Shown here: positions 1 to 6,430 of the stretch, in pieces
Position numbering within the stretch: the stretch's first letter is position 1
Layout of the letters: each line of letters begins with the position of its first letter
Origin: Lentimicrobiaceae bacterium
GTDB taxonomy: Bacteria; Bacteroidota; Bacteroidia; Bacteroidales; JAGONC01
Assembly (NCBI GenBank): GCA_030621075.1
Contig: JAUXII010000056.1
Span: 1-6,430, forward strand
Length of the DNA stretch: 6,430 nt
Direction of reading: 5' to 3'
The notes under the pieces: model-generated
What the model saw: only the letters and a program-made list of their open reading frames with translations
Database searches by the model: none
Told to the model about the DNA's origin: nothing
Program-made: the position numbers and the translations under genes

Positions 1-23
1 GCAAGATAAAAGAAAAAAGGGGA

Positions 24-1088
24 ATGATAAAAGGACCTGATATAATACTCAATGCAGGGATTATTGGTTTTGGTCTTTCCGGGAAAGTTTTCCACGCCCC
101 TTTTCTTGATGTACATCCAGGATTCAACCTTAAAAAAATTGTTGAACGACATCAGCAGCATGCTAAGAAGATTTATCCCAATATTACGGTTGTAAATAAT
201 TATAATGACCTGTTAGATGACCGGGAAATTGACCTGGTTGTGATCTGCACACCAAATACATTGCACTACCCTATCGCTAAAGAATGTTTGATAGCAGGGA
301 AACATATTGTAGTGGAAAAACCATTTACGCCAACTTCGAAGGAAGCTGATGAACTTATAAGAATAGCTAAATCAAAAAATCTCAACCTTTTTGTTTACCA
401 CAACAGAAGATGGGATAACGATTTTCTTACGGTAAAGAAAGTGTTAAAGGATGAACTTCTCGGTAATATTTCGGAATACGAAGTGCATTTCGATCGTTAT
501 AAACCAGAAATAATTGACGGGGCATGGAGGGATGAAAAAAAACCCGGTGGGGGAATTCTTTTCGATCTTGGTTCTCACCTGATTGATCAGGCCTTGCAAT
601 TGTTTGGCTTTCCTGACAGCATTTCAGCTGACATCCGTATTCAGCGGAAAGGGGGGAAAGTTGATGACTATTTTGACATAAAACTGCATTATCCTTCCTT
701 TAATGCCACCCTTAAAGCCGGCATGCTGGTAAAAGAGCCCGGGCCACGCTTTATCCTCCACGGAAGTAAAGGATCTTTTTTAAAACATGGTATAGATCCC
801 CAGGAAGATGCACTTAAAAACGGTTTAAAACCGGATGTTGAAAACTGGGGTGAAGAAGATAGAAAACAGTGGGGCCACATTACAATCGATGATAACAAGT
901 TACAACAAGACGGGAGAATTCAATCCTTACCCGGATGTTACCAAAACTTCTATAATAATGTTTATGATGTACTGGTAAAGGGAGAGGAAATGGCAATAAA
1001 ACCTAACGAAGCAAGAGATGTAATCAGGATCATTGAGATCGCATTTGAAAGTAACCTTCAGAATAAACCAATTAGCTTCAAACAATAA
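24..1088 (+). CDS. Cytoplasmic Gfo/Idh/MocA oxidoreductase, YdgJ/IolW-like
   Basis: A 354-residue NAD(P)-dependent oxidoreductase, full length for its family. Residues 11-20 hold the Rossmann nucleotide-binding loop (G15-F-G17-L-S-G20), followed by the VFHAPFL segment typical of the YdgJ/IolW branch. The EKP motif is intact at E98-K99-P100, and the probable catalytic histidine is H185 in FDLGSHLID. Recalled similarity to E. coli YdgJ is strong in three places: HNRRWDNDFLTVK, HFDRYKP and GIDPQEDALKNG. Known members of this branch include NADP-dependent scyllo-inositol dehydrogenases, so the likely reaction is reversible oxidation of a cyclitol or sugar hydroxyl, but the substrate here is not certain. 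There is no signal peptide, so it should be cytoplasmic. The ATG at 24 is the only standard start visible, yet the frame stays open to the left edge and the AAGGGG before it sits only one base from the ATG, so a start outside the window is possible. The next gene begins four bases after the stop, which suggests an operon. Confidence 0.9.
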   Translation: MIKGPDIILNAGIIGFGLSGKVFHAPFLDVHPGFNLKKIVERHQQHAKKIYPNITVVNNYNDLLDDREIDLVVICTPNTLHYPIAKECLIAGKHIVVEKPFTPTSKEADELIRIAKSKNLNLFVYHNRRWDNDFLTVKKVLKDELLGNISEYEVHFDRYKPEIIDGAWRDEKKPGGGILFDLGSHLIDQALQLFGFPDSISADIRIQRKGGKVDDYFDIKLHYPSFNATLKAGMLVKEPGPRFILHGSKGSFLKHGIDPQEDALKNGLKPDVENWGEEDRKQWGHITIDDNKLQQDGRIQSLPGCYQNFYNNVYDVLVKGEEMAIKPNEARDVIRIIEIAFESNLQNKPISFKQ

Positions 1089-1092
1089 AATC

Positions 1093-2601
1093 ATGGTTAT
1101 GAAAAAAAACAAACTAGACACAATCAACCGTCGTAAATTCATCAGCACTGCAGCTGCAGCCGTAGCAGGATTTACTATTCTTCCAAGTCATACTATAAGT
1201 GGGTTAGGGCATATTCCGCCCAGCGACAAACTGAATATTGCAGGTGTGGGAATAGGAGGTGTAGGAAGGACCAATATTAGAAATTCAAATACTGAAAACA
1301 TTGTAGCCCTCTGTGATGTTGACTGGAAATATTCGGAAAAAACATTCAATGATTATCCTCAGGCAAAAAAATATTATGACTGGAGGAGGATGCTCGACGA
1401 AATGAGTGATTCGATTGATGCTGTTATTGTTGCTACATCTGATCATACTCATGCCCTAATAGCAGCACATGCTATTACTATAGGGAAGCATGTTTATGTT
1501 CAAAAACCGCTTACACATTCAGTTTATGAATCACGCCTCTTAACCAATCTGGCCCGGAAATACAAAGTTGCCACACAAATGGGAAACCAGGGTAATTCAG
1601 GTGAAGGGATCCGGCAGGTTACTGAATGGATTCAAAGTGGGGCCATTGGAAAAGTTCATAAAGCTTATGCATGGACAAACCGGCCAATATGGCCGCAGGG
1701 GTTGGAACGACCAACTGATATCTATCCCATCCCTGATACTTTAAACTGGGACCTCTTTCTTGGGCCGGCTCCTGAAAGGCCTTACAACCCTATTTATACT
1801 CCATGGAACTGGAGAGGATGGTGGGATTATGGAACCGGAGCACTTGGCGACATGGCCTGCCATATAATGGACCCTGTGTTTAAAGCACTTAACCTCCAAT
1901 ACCCGGAAAAAGTGGAGGCAAGTTCCACACAAATCAATACCGAATCGCCACCTCATGCTGAGATTGTACATTACACCTTTCCTGCACGAGATAACATGCC
2001 TAAAGTGGAAGTATCATGGTATGATGGAGGATTGTTACCTGAGCGCCCTGAAGATCTTCCGGATGGAGAGATCCTGGGCCGTGATAAAAATGGTGGCTGT
2101 ATCTTCGAAGGAACTGAAGGAAAATTGATGTGTGGTGCTTATGGCAGGAACCCGATACTTCTTCCGTATGATGCTATGGAAAGCTTTTCAGAACCCGCGA
2201 AAACACTCAGGAGGCCGGAAACGGAAATAGGTAAAACCTGCTGGGAAGGCGCTCATGAACAGGATTGGATCAGAGCCTGCAAGGAAAACCCTGAAAACAG
2301 GATACAATCTTCTTCCAACTTTAATTATGCAGGCCCGCTCAACGAAATGGTAGTGATGGGAGTTGTTGCAGTCAGGCTTCAGGATTTGAACCGCGTGCTC
2401 CTATGGGATGGAAAAAATATGAGATTTACGAATATCGCTGATACGGACGAGATCAGGATTGTTACTTCAGATAGTTTTGAAGTGATCGACGGGCATCCTC
2501 ATTTTGACACACAACGCACAACAATCAATGCAAAACAGGCAGCTGAAGAGTATATCAAACACCAATACAGAAATGGTTGGTCATTACCGGAGATGCCTTA
2601 A
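1093..2601 (+). CDS. Exported (Tat-type) Gfo/Idh/MocA oxidoreductase
   Basis: A 502-residue secreted oxidoreductase of the large Gfo/Idh/MocA subfamily common in Bacteroidota and Planctomycetes. The N-terminus carries a twin-arginine motif (N12-R-R-K-F-I-S18), then a weakly hydrophobic alanine-rich stretch at about 19-31; no clear AxA cleavage site is seen. The Rossmann loop is G51-V-G53-I-G-G56. The usual EKP motif reads Q137-K138-P139, and the probable catalytic histidine is H257 in GALGDMACHIMD. The middle contains subfamily signatures such as QMGNQGNSGEG, WTNRPIWPQG and WRGWWDYGTGALGD. Family members carry tightly bound NAD(H) and can oxidise or hydrolyse sugars through a keto intermediate; the substrate here is unknown. 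The frame is open from an earlier ATG at 1033, but that start would overlap the previous gene by 56 bases and bury the RR signal, so ATG 1093 (or 1099, giving 500 residues) is preferred. It lies four bases after the upstream stop and 33 bases before a DUF1080 gene. Confidence 0.92.
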   Translation: MVMKKNKLDTINRRKFISTAAAAVAGFTILPSHTISGLGHIPPSDKLNIAGVGIGGVGRTNIRNSNTENIVALCDVDWKYSEKTFNDYPQAKKYYDWRRMLDEMSDSIDAVIVATSDHTHALIAAHAITIGKHVYVQKPLTHSVYESRLLTNLARKYKVATQMGNQGNSGEGIRQVTEWIQSGAIGKVHKAYAWTNRPIWPQGLERPTDIYPIPDTLNWDLFLGPAPERPYNPIYTPWNWRGWWDYGTGALGDMACHIMDPVFKALNLQYPEKVEASSTQINTESPPHAEIVHYTFPARDNMPKVEVSWYDGGLLPERPEDLPDGEILGRDKNGGCIFEGTEGKLMCGAYGRNPILLPYDAMESFSEPAKTLRRPETEIGKTCWEGAHEQDWIRACKENPENRIQSSSNFNYAGPLNEMVVMGVVAVRLQDLNRVLLWDGKNMRFTNIADTDEIRIVTSDSFEVIDGHPHFDTQRTTINAKQAAEEYIKHQYRNGWSLPEMP

Positions 2602-2634
2602 TTTTCTAAAATTAATAGCAAAAAAAATCTTATC

Positions 2635-3420
2635 ATGAAAAAAGCAACTTTAACAATCACTATTATTTTCTTTGGGTTATTAATGTTCTCATGCACACCT
2701 GGAGGAAAAAATCAAAAAACTCAAAAAGAACCAACCATGACAGAGGTGAAGCAAAACCTCAACCTCCTTACACAGGCTGAGGTTGATGAAGGATGGGTAC
2801 TTCTGTTTGATGGAAAAACAAGCAATGGCTGGAGAGGATATGGCAGAGAGAATTTTCCTGAAAAAGGCTGGGTTGTAGAAAACGGAACACTGCATGTCAC
2901 TGGGTCCGGCAAAGGAGAAGCCGGTGGTGGTGGAGATATCATCACTGAGAAAAAATATGGAAACTTTGAATTATCACTAGAGTGGAAAGTCTCTGAAGGA
3001 GGAAACAGCGGTATATTCTACCTGGCTCAGGAAAAACCAGGCCAGCCGATATGGAAGTCGGCCCCTGAAATGCAGATACTTGACAATGCCAAACATCCCG
3101 ATGCCAGGCTTGGCGTTAACGGAAACAGGGCTGCAGGGGCACTATACGACTTAATACCGGGTAAATTTGAAGCCGTGAATCCAGCCGGAGAATGGAACCA
3201 TGTTATGATTATGGTTTACAAAGGGACTGTTGTACACTGGGTGAATGGAGAAAATGTATTAGAGTACCATCTTTGGACAGATGACTGGAAAAAAATGGTT
3301 TCCAACAGCAAGTTTAAGGATTACGAAGACTTCGTGAATACTGCCACAGAAGGTTACATCGGGCTTCAGGATCACGGTGATGATGTATGGTTCAGGAATA
3401 TTAAAATCAGGGAATTGTGA
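2635..3420 (+). CDS. DUF1080 (3-keto-disaccharide hydrolase family) lipoprotein
   Basis: A 261-residue lipoprotein with a single DUF1080/PF06439 domain, a concanavalin-like beta-sandwich family now named for 3-keto-disaccharide hydrolysis. Residues 1-19 form a signal peptide (KK, then a hydrophobic core) ending in a lipobox with C20 as the lipidated cysteine. Residues 21-50 look like a flexible linker. The domain starts near 52 with GWVLLFDGKTSNGW and continues through SGIFYL (125-130) and PEMQILDN (144-151) to the family-typical end GYIGLQDHGDDVWFRNIKIREL at 240-261, so it is complete. Residues after C20 (T-P-G-G-K) lack the acidic surface-export signal of Bacteroidota lipoproteins, so a periplasm-facing location is more likely. 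Studied relatives cleave glycosides whose C3 has been oxidised, which fits the exported oxidoreductase encoded just upstream. Two in-frame TGA stops follow each other at 3418-3423. The role is inferred from family and context; a purely carbohydrate-binding function is also possible. Confidence 0.9.
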   Translation: MKKATLTITIIFFGLLMFSCTPGGKNQKTQKEPTMTEVKQNLNLLTQAEVDEGWVLLFDGKTSNGWRGYGRENFPEKGWVVENGTLHVTGSGKGEAGGGGDIITEKKYGNFELSLEWKVSEGGNSGIFYLAQEKPGQPIWKSAPEMQILDNAKHPDARLGVNGNRAAGALYDLIPGKFEAVNPAGEWNHVMIMVYKGTVVHWVNGENVLEYHLWTDDWKKMVSNSKFKDYEDFVNTATEGYIGLQDHGDDVWFRNIKIREL

Positions 3421-3470
3421 TGATATTTTACACCCACTTTTTCAAAAAATCTCATATGTCAAAATAATAG

Positions 3471-3478
3471 TACTTTTG
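3471..3478 (+). promoter_or_regulatory. Bacteroidota-type -7 promoter element
   Basis: TACTTTTG matches the Bacteroidota primary-sigma -7 consensus TAnnTTTG exactly and is followed by the commonly seen CA. It lies in the 79-base gap between the DUF1080 gene and the acyl-CoA synthetase gene, and predicts transcription starting roughly 15 bases before the ATG at 3500. No good -33 TTTG box is seen at the expected spacing, only a T-run at 3438-3442, so the call rests on the -7 element and its position. It suggests that the synthetase gene is transcribed separately from the upstream sugar genes. Confidence 0.65.
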
Positions 3479-3499
3479 CACGAACCAAATCTAAAAATT

Positions 3500-5146
3500 A
3501 TGAGACAATCAGCACCATTAACCTTCCCTGCTCTTTTTTCGGAAACAGTACGGAAATACGGCCAATTTAATGCCATGACGTTTGTTGGAGAAAAACCAAT
3601 AAGTTATAATGACGTTAAAAGCCAGATAGATTCATTAATAGCCCTGCTTGAAAAACTTTCTATTAAACCAGGTGACAGGGTTGCAATCCTTAGCAATAAT
3701 ATGCCTAACTGGGGTATCTCCTACTTTGCGGTTGCCTTCATGAGGGGTGTTGTAGTTCCCTTATTACCTGATTTTAGCCCTTCCGAGATTGAGAATATCC
3801 TAAACCATTCAGAGGCTAAGGCAATTTTTGTTTCTGAAAATCTTGAAGCCAAAACATCAAAAATAAAAAATAGATTCCTGAAAAGCCGGATTAAAATTGA
3901 AGATTTTTCTATTATTGAAGCCGATGGAGAAGCGCAATATTCATTCATTCCCGGAACAGCTCCTGCTACTAACTATCAGGTTGAAGAAGATGACATGGCG
4001 GCAATTATTTATACATCGGGAACTACCGGGAAGTCGAAAGGTGTGATGCTATCACATAAAAACATCTGCTTCAATGCTGAAAAAGCAAATGTGGTGCAAA
4101 ATGTTAAAAACAATGATCGCTTCCTATCCATCCTACCGCTTTCCCATACTTACGAAAACACACTGGGGCTTATTCTTCCTATGCGTGCAGGGGCATGTGT
4201 TTACTATCTTCGTAAACCTCCAACACCGTCAGTTTTACTTCCTGCCCTGAAAGAAGTAAAGCCAACCCTCATACTTTCTGTCCCGCTAATTATTGAAAAA
4301 ATTTACTTTAACAAAATTTTACCTGCATTTACAGAAAAACGACTCATACGTTCATTATACAAAATACCATTGATTAGAAAAAAACTGAACATCGTGGCTG
4401 GAAAAAAGCTAATGAAAACATTCGGTGGCGAGTTACACTTTTTTGGGATTGGAGGCGCAAAGTTAAACAAGAGCGTCGAACAATTCCTTCTTGAAGCGAG
4501 GTTTCCTTATGCCATAGGATATGGATTAACAGAAACCTCACCACTGTTGGCAGGAGTCAATGCAAAAGATACCAAATTGCAATCAACCGGACCTTCCATT
4601 GAAGGCATGCAGATTAAAATAAATAACCCGGATAAAGTAACAGGCGAGGGAGAAATTTGGGCAAAAGGCCCAAGCATAATGAAAGGTTACTACAAAGAAC
4701 CCGAGCTAACAGGAGAAGTGATTACCAAAGATGGTTGGTTCAAAACAGGTGATCTTGGAATTTTTGACGAGAACAACTACTTGTATATTAAAGGGCGAAT
4801 TAAAGATATGCTTGTCGGAGCAAGCGGAGAAAATATATACCCAACTGACATTGAGTCGGTTATCAACACCTTCGGACATGTTATTGAATCATTAGTCGTT
4901 CAACAAGAAGGGAAAATAGTTGCCCGTGTTCACTTTAACCGTGAAGAGATTGCTGAACATTATAAAAATTTGAAAGAAGAATTTACAGGTTATGTGGATC
5001 ATAAGATAAATGAACTTTCAAAAGAGCTTCGAGAGTATGTTAACATCAGGGTTAATAAATTTTCGCGGATTCAAATTGTAATAGAAGAAAAACTTCCTTT
5101 TCAAAAAACTGCCACCCAAAAGATCAAAAGATTCTTGTACGCGTGA
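3500..5146 (+). CDS. AMP-forming long-chain acyl-CoA synthetase
   Basis: A 548-residue member of the adenylate-forming (ANL) superfamily, most like long-chain fatty acid-CoA ligases. It should activate a carboxylic acid with ATP to an acyl-AMP and pass it to coenzyme A. The phosphate-binding loop is Y171-TSGTTGKSKG-181, the adenine/substrate motif is G340-YGLTETSP-348, the ribose-binding aspartate is D418 in TGDLG, and the hinge region is K431-GRIKDMLVGASGEN-445. The C-terminal catalytic lysine is probably K541 in TATQKIKR, close to the end as usual. There is no signal peptide or membrane segment, so it is cytoplasmic or peripheral. The frame is open back to an ATG at 3377, but that would overlap the DUF1080 gene, run through the promoter and add 41 residues with no family character; ATG 3500, with MRQSAPLTFPALF matching the usual N-terminus, is preferred. 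Chain-length preference cannot be read from the sequence, and transfer to an acyl carrier protein instead of CoA is possible. Confidence 0.92.
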   Translation: MRQSAPLTFPALFSETVRKYGQFNAMTFVGEKPISYNDVKSQIDSLIALLEKLSIKPGDRVAILSNNMPNWGISYFAVAFMRGVVVPLLPDFSPSEIENILNHSEAKAIFVSENLEAKTSKIKNRFLKSRIKIEDFSIIEADGEAQYSFIPGTAPATNYQVEEDDMAAIIYTSGTTGKSKGVMLSHKNICFNAEKANVVQNVKNNDRFLSILPLSHTYENTLGLILPMRAGACVYYLRKPPTPSVLLPALKEVKPTLILSVPLIIEKIYFNKILPAFTEKRLIRSLYKIPLIRKKLNIVAGKKLMKTFGGELHFFGIGGAKLNKSVEQFLLEARFPYAIGYGLTETSPLLAGVNAKDTKLQSTGPSIEGMQIKINNPDKVTGEGEIWAKGPSIMKGYYKEPELTGEVITKDGWFKTGDLGIFDENNYLYIKGRIKDMLVGASGENIYPTDIESVINTFGHVIESLVVQQEGKIVARVHFNREEIAEHYKNLKEEFTGYVDHKINELSKELREYVNIRVNKFSRIQIVIEEKLPFQKTATQKIKRFLYA

Positions 5147-5220
5147 TAACGGTTAGATAATGGGAGTTTGTCCGCTAAGATTTTTTATTACAATGTTGGT
5201 TTGTAATTAAAATTTGAAAT

Positions 5221-5727
5221 ATGGATGTAATTCTTATTGTACTTGGCATTATTCTGCTTCTTGTCGGGATAATTGGTGCCATTATTCCCGGAATAGCAGG
5301 GCCGGCCTTTAGCTACGGTGGGCTTATAGCGCTTCATTTTACCAGTTCACATCAGTTTCCCATTGAATTCCTGGTAATTATGGGATTGATCATGGCAGGA
5401 GTTACTTTTCTGGATTACGTTGTACCCATATATGGCACCAAAAAGTTAGGAGGCACTAAAAGAGGCGTTTTGGGAAGCACAATTGGTCTGATCGTTGGCA
5501 TATTTATTCTACCGGCATTAGGTATTGTTCTTGGACCGCTGGGTTTGTTCAGTATCATCTTTGGCCCTTTCCTTGGCGCCTATATCGGAGAAGTAACCGG
5601 TGGCCAGGATAATAAACAAGCACTAAAAGCTGCGTTTGGTTCTTTCCTGGGTTTTCTGGCCGGGACATTAATGAAATTAGCATATTCAATCATTGTTATT
5701 TACCATTTCTTCACAGAATTAATTTAA
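5221..5727 (+). CDS. DUF456 family small integral membrane protein
   Basis: A 168-residue, highly hydrophobic protein of the DUF456 family, whose molecular function is not established. Likely membrane segments lie near residues 3-22, 26-40, 48-70, 83-105, 106-124 and 136-162; some of these are glycine-rich hairpins, so the exact number is uncertain. Family-like features are the early VGIIGAIIPGIAGPAFSYGG stretch, with prolines P23 and P28, and the cytoplasm-type loop GTKKLGGTKRGVLGS at 72-86, followed by glycine-zipper repeats (IGLIVGIF, GPFLGAYIGE). Length is normal for the family. The ATG at 5221 has no Shine-Dalgarno sequence, as is common in Bacteroidota. The 74-base gap before it shows no convincing terminator; a TA-N3-TTTG sequence at 5208-5216 is an imperfect promoter match. 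Its stop codon overlaps the start of the transketolase gene by one base, so the two are probably co-translated, but this does not reveal what the protein does. Confidence 0.88.
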   Translation: MDVILIVLGIILLLVGIIGAIIPGIAGPAFSYGGLIALHFTSSHQFPIEFLVIMGLIMAGVTFLDYVVPIYGTKKLGGTKRGVLGSTIGLIVGIFILPALGIVLGPLGLFSIIFGPFLGAYIGEVTGGQDNKQALKAAFGSFLGFLAGTLMKLAYSIIVIYHFFTELI

Positions 5728-5729
5728 TG
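5725..5729 (+). promoter_or_regulatory. TAATG stop/start overlap
   Basis: The TAA stop of the DUF456 gene (5725-5727) shares its last A with the ATG of the transketolase gene (5727-5729). No Shine-Dalgarno sequence precedes this ATG. The arrangement is the classic form for translational coupling, where a terminating ribosome restarts on the next gene. Coupling itself is inferred. Confidence 0.75.
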
Positions 5730-6430
5730 GATGAATTAAGCATAATAGAATTAGAGAAAAAATCTCAAAATATCAGGATAGATATAATAAGAAGTCTGGC
5801 TGAAGCGAGGTCCGGCCATACAGGCGGGTCATTAGGATTGGCTGATGTATTCACAACATTATATTTCAATATCCTGAATCATAACCCTGAGAACCCGCAA
5901 TGGGACGATCGTGATCGGTTAATTCTATCAATCGGCCATGTTGCCCCTGTCTTGTATACCACGTTAGCGCATGCAGGGTATTTCCCCAAAAAGGAATTAT
6001 TAACCTTGCGAAAGTTGGGTTCCAGGTTGCAAGGCCATCCGGGAAGAGATCATTGTTTGCCAGGTATAGAGCTATCAGCAGGTTCTCTCGGTCAAGGTTT
6101 GTCAGTGGCTGTAGGCATGGCACTCGGAGCAAAACTCGATAACAAAAAATGGCGGGTCTACTGTATCAACGGAGATGGAGAGTTGCAGGAAGGATCTGTC
6201 TGGGAAGCAGCCATGAGTGCATCCCACTATAAATTGGATAACCTCACAGCCCTCGTCGATAGAAATGGGGTACAGATTGATGGCAAAACCGGCAATGTTA
6301 TGGAGATCGAGCCTCTTGACGAAAAATGGCGGTCATTTGGCTGGCATGTTATTACCTGTGACGGACATAATCATAAAGAAATTATCAGTGCCTATGACCA
6401 GGCAAAAAAAACAAAAGGGAAACCAAGTGT
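5727..6430 (+). CDS. Transketolase N-terminal subunit (partial, split type)
   Basis: The first 234 residues of a thiamine-diphosphate-dependent transketolase, cut by the right edge. Transketolase moves two-carbon ketol units between sugar phosphates in the non-oxidative pentose phosphate pathway in the cytoplasm. Visible motifs are S29-GHTGGS-35, S68-IGHVAPVLY-77, L101-QGHPG-106, P112-GIELSAGSLGQGLS-126, the ThDP/metal motif G149-DGELQEGSVWEA-161 ending in D178-R-N180, and D212-GH-214. The N-terminal style (SGHTGGSLGLADVFTTLYF instead of SGHPGAPMG) is that of split transketolases, whose N-subunits are typically about 270-280 residues, so roughly 40-50 residues are probably missing. The C-terminal subunit should follow. 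One oddity is isoleucine 69 where most homologues have lysine (SKGH). A 1-deoxyxylulose-5-phosphate synthase is less likely because the spacing and GHPG/LPGIE motifs fit transketolase. The start overlaps the upstream stop and gives the expected N-terminus. Confidence 0.93.
   Translation, partial: MDELSIIELEKKSQNIRIDIIRSLAEARSGHTGGSLGLADVFTTLYFNILNHNPENPQWDDRDRLILSIGHVAPVLYTTLAHAGYFPKKELLTLRKLGSRLQGHPGRDHCLPGIELSAGSLGQGLSVAVGMALGAKLDNKKWRVYCINGDGELQEGSVWEAAMSASHYKLDNLTALVDRNGVQIDGKTGNVMEIEPLDEKWRSFGWHVITCDGHNHKEIISAYDQAKKTKGKPS

Noticed and set aside
1033..1092. Longer N-terminus for the exported oxidoreductase starting at ATG 1033.
   Set aside because: It would overlap the upstream gene by 56 bases and place 20 extra residues ahead of the twin-arginine signal, which is normally near the N-terminus.
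1148..1159. Short palindromic repeat CTGCAGCTGCAG.
   Set aside because: It is explained by the alanine-rich signal segment of the exported oxidoreductase.
689..2945. Several minus-strand frames of 68-76 codons (689-898, 927-1148, 1741-1971, 2689-2895, 2721-2945).
   Set aside because: They are antisense to well-supported genes, show no recognisable motifs, and have compositions expected of shadows.
3377..3499. Longer N-terminus for the acyl-CoA synthetase starting at ATG 3377.
   Set aside because: It overlaps the end of the DUF1080 gene, includes the promoter element, and the added residues have no resemblance to the family.
5147..5190. Possible terminator after the synthetase gene (TTAG...CTAA before a T-run at 5181-5186).
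   Set aside because: The stem is only four AT-rich base pairs with a long loop, too weak to call.
5208..5216. TA-N3-TTTG sequence as a promoter for the DUF456 gene.
   Set aside because: The spacing inside the element is one base too long, there is no matching -33 box, and it lies so near the ATG that the message would be almost leaderless.
5866..6132. Open reading frame of 88 codons on the minus strand.
   Set aside because: It lies wholly inside the transketolase coding region, whose plus-strand frame shows continuous family motifs.

Overview
The window looks like a chromosomal segment from a member of the Bacteroidota, probably a free-living or environmental Bacteroidales/Marinilabiliales-like organism. 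The evidence is the moderately AT-rich composition, A-rich translation starts that mostly lack Shine-Dalgarno sequences, a clear Bacteroidota-type -7 promoter element (TAnnTTTG), a twin-arginine-exported Gfo/Idh/MocA oxidoreductase, and a DUF1080 lipoprotein. The exact taxon cannot be fixed from the sequence alone. All six genes lie on the + strand with short gaps, and no mobile element, RNA gene, CRISPR array or long repeat was seen.

Region 1 (24-3420) is a probable operon of three sugar-related genes. The first encodes a cytoplasmic Gfo/Idh/MocA oxidoreductase of the YdgJ/IolW (scyllo-inositol dehydrogenase) type. The second encodes an exported Gfo/Idh/MocA oxidoreductase with an RR signal, and the third a DUF1080 (3-keto-disaccharide hydrolase family, PF06439) lipoprotein. 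A secreted oxidoreductase next to a DUF1080 protein suggests oxidative glycoside cleavage: a periplasmic enzyme oxidises a glycoside at C3, the DUF1080 protein breaks the activated glycosidic bond, and a cytoplasmic reductase may act on an imported product. This pathway is inferred from family knowledge and gene order; substrates are not visible in the sequence.

Region 2 (3471-5146) starts with its own promoter just upstream of a 548-residue AMP-forming long-chain acyl-CoA synthetase, so it is probably a separate transcription unit.

Region 3 (5221-6430) encodes a small DUF456 membrane protein, followed with a one-base TAATG overlap by the N-terminal subunit of a split transketolase, which runs off the right edge. 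The C-terminal subunit is expected just beyond the window.

No wholly new system was identified. The most interesting item is the compact oxidoreductase/DUF1080 cassette. Smaller points are an EKP-to-QKP change in the exported oxidoreductase, an SKGH-to-SIGH change in the transketolase, and the coupling of a DUF456 gene to a transketolase gene.
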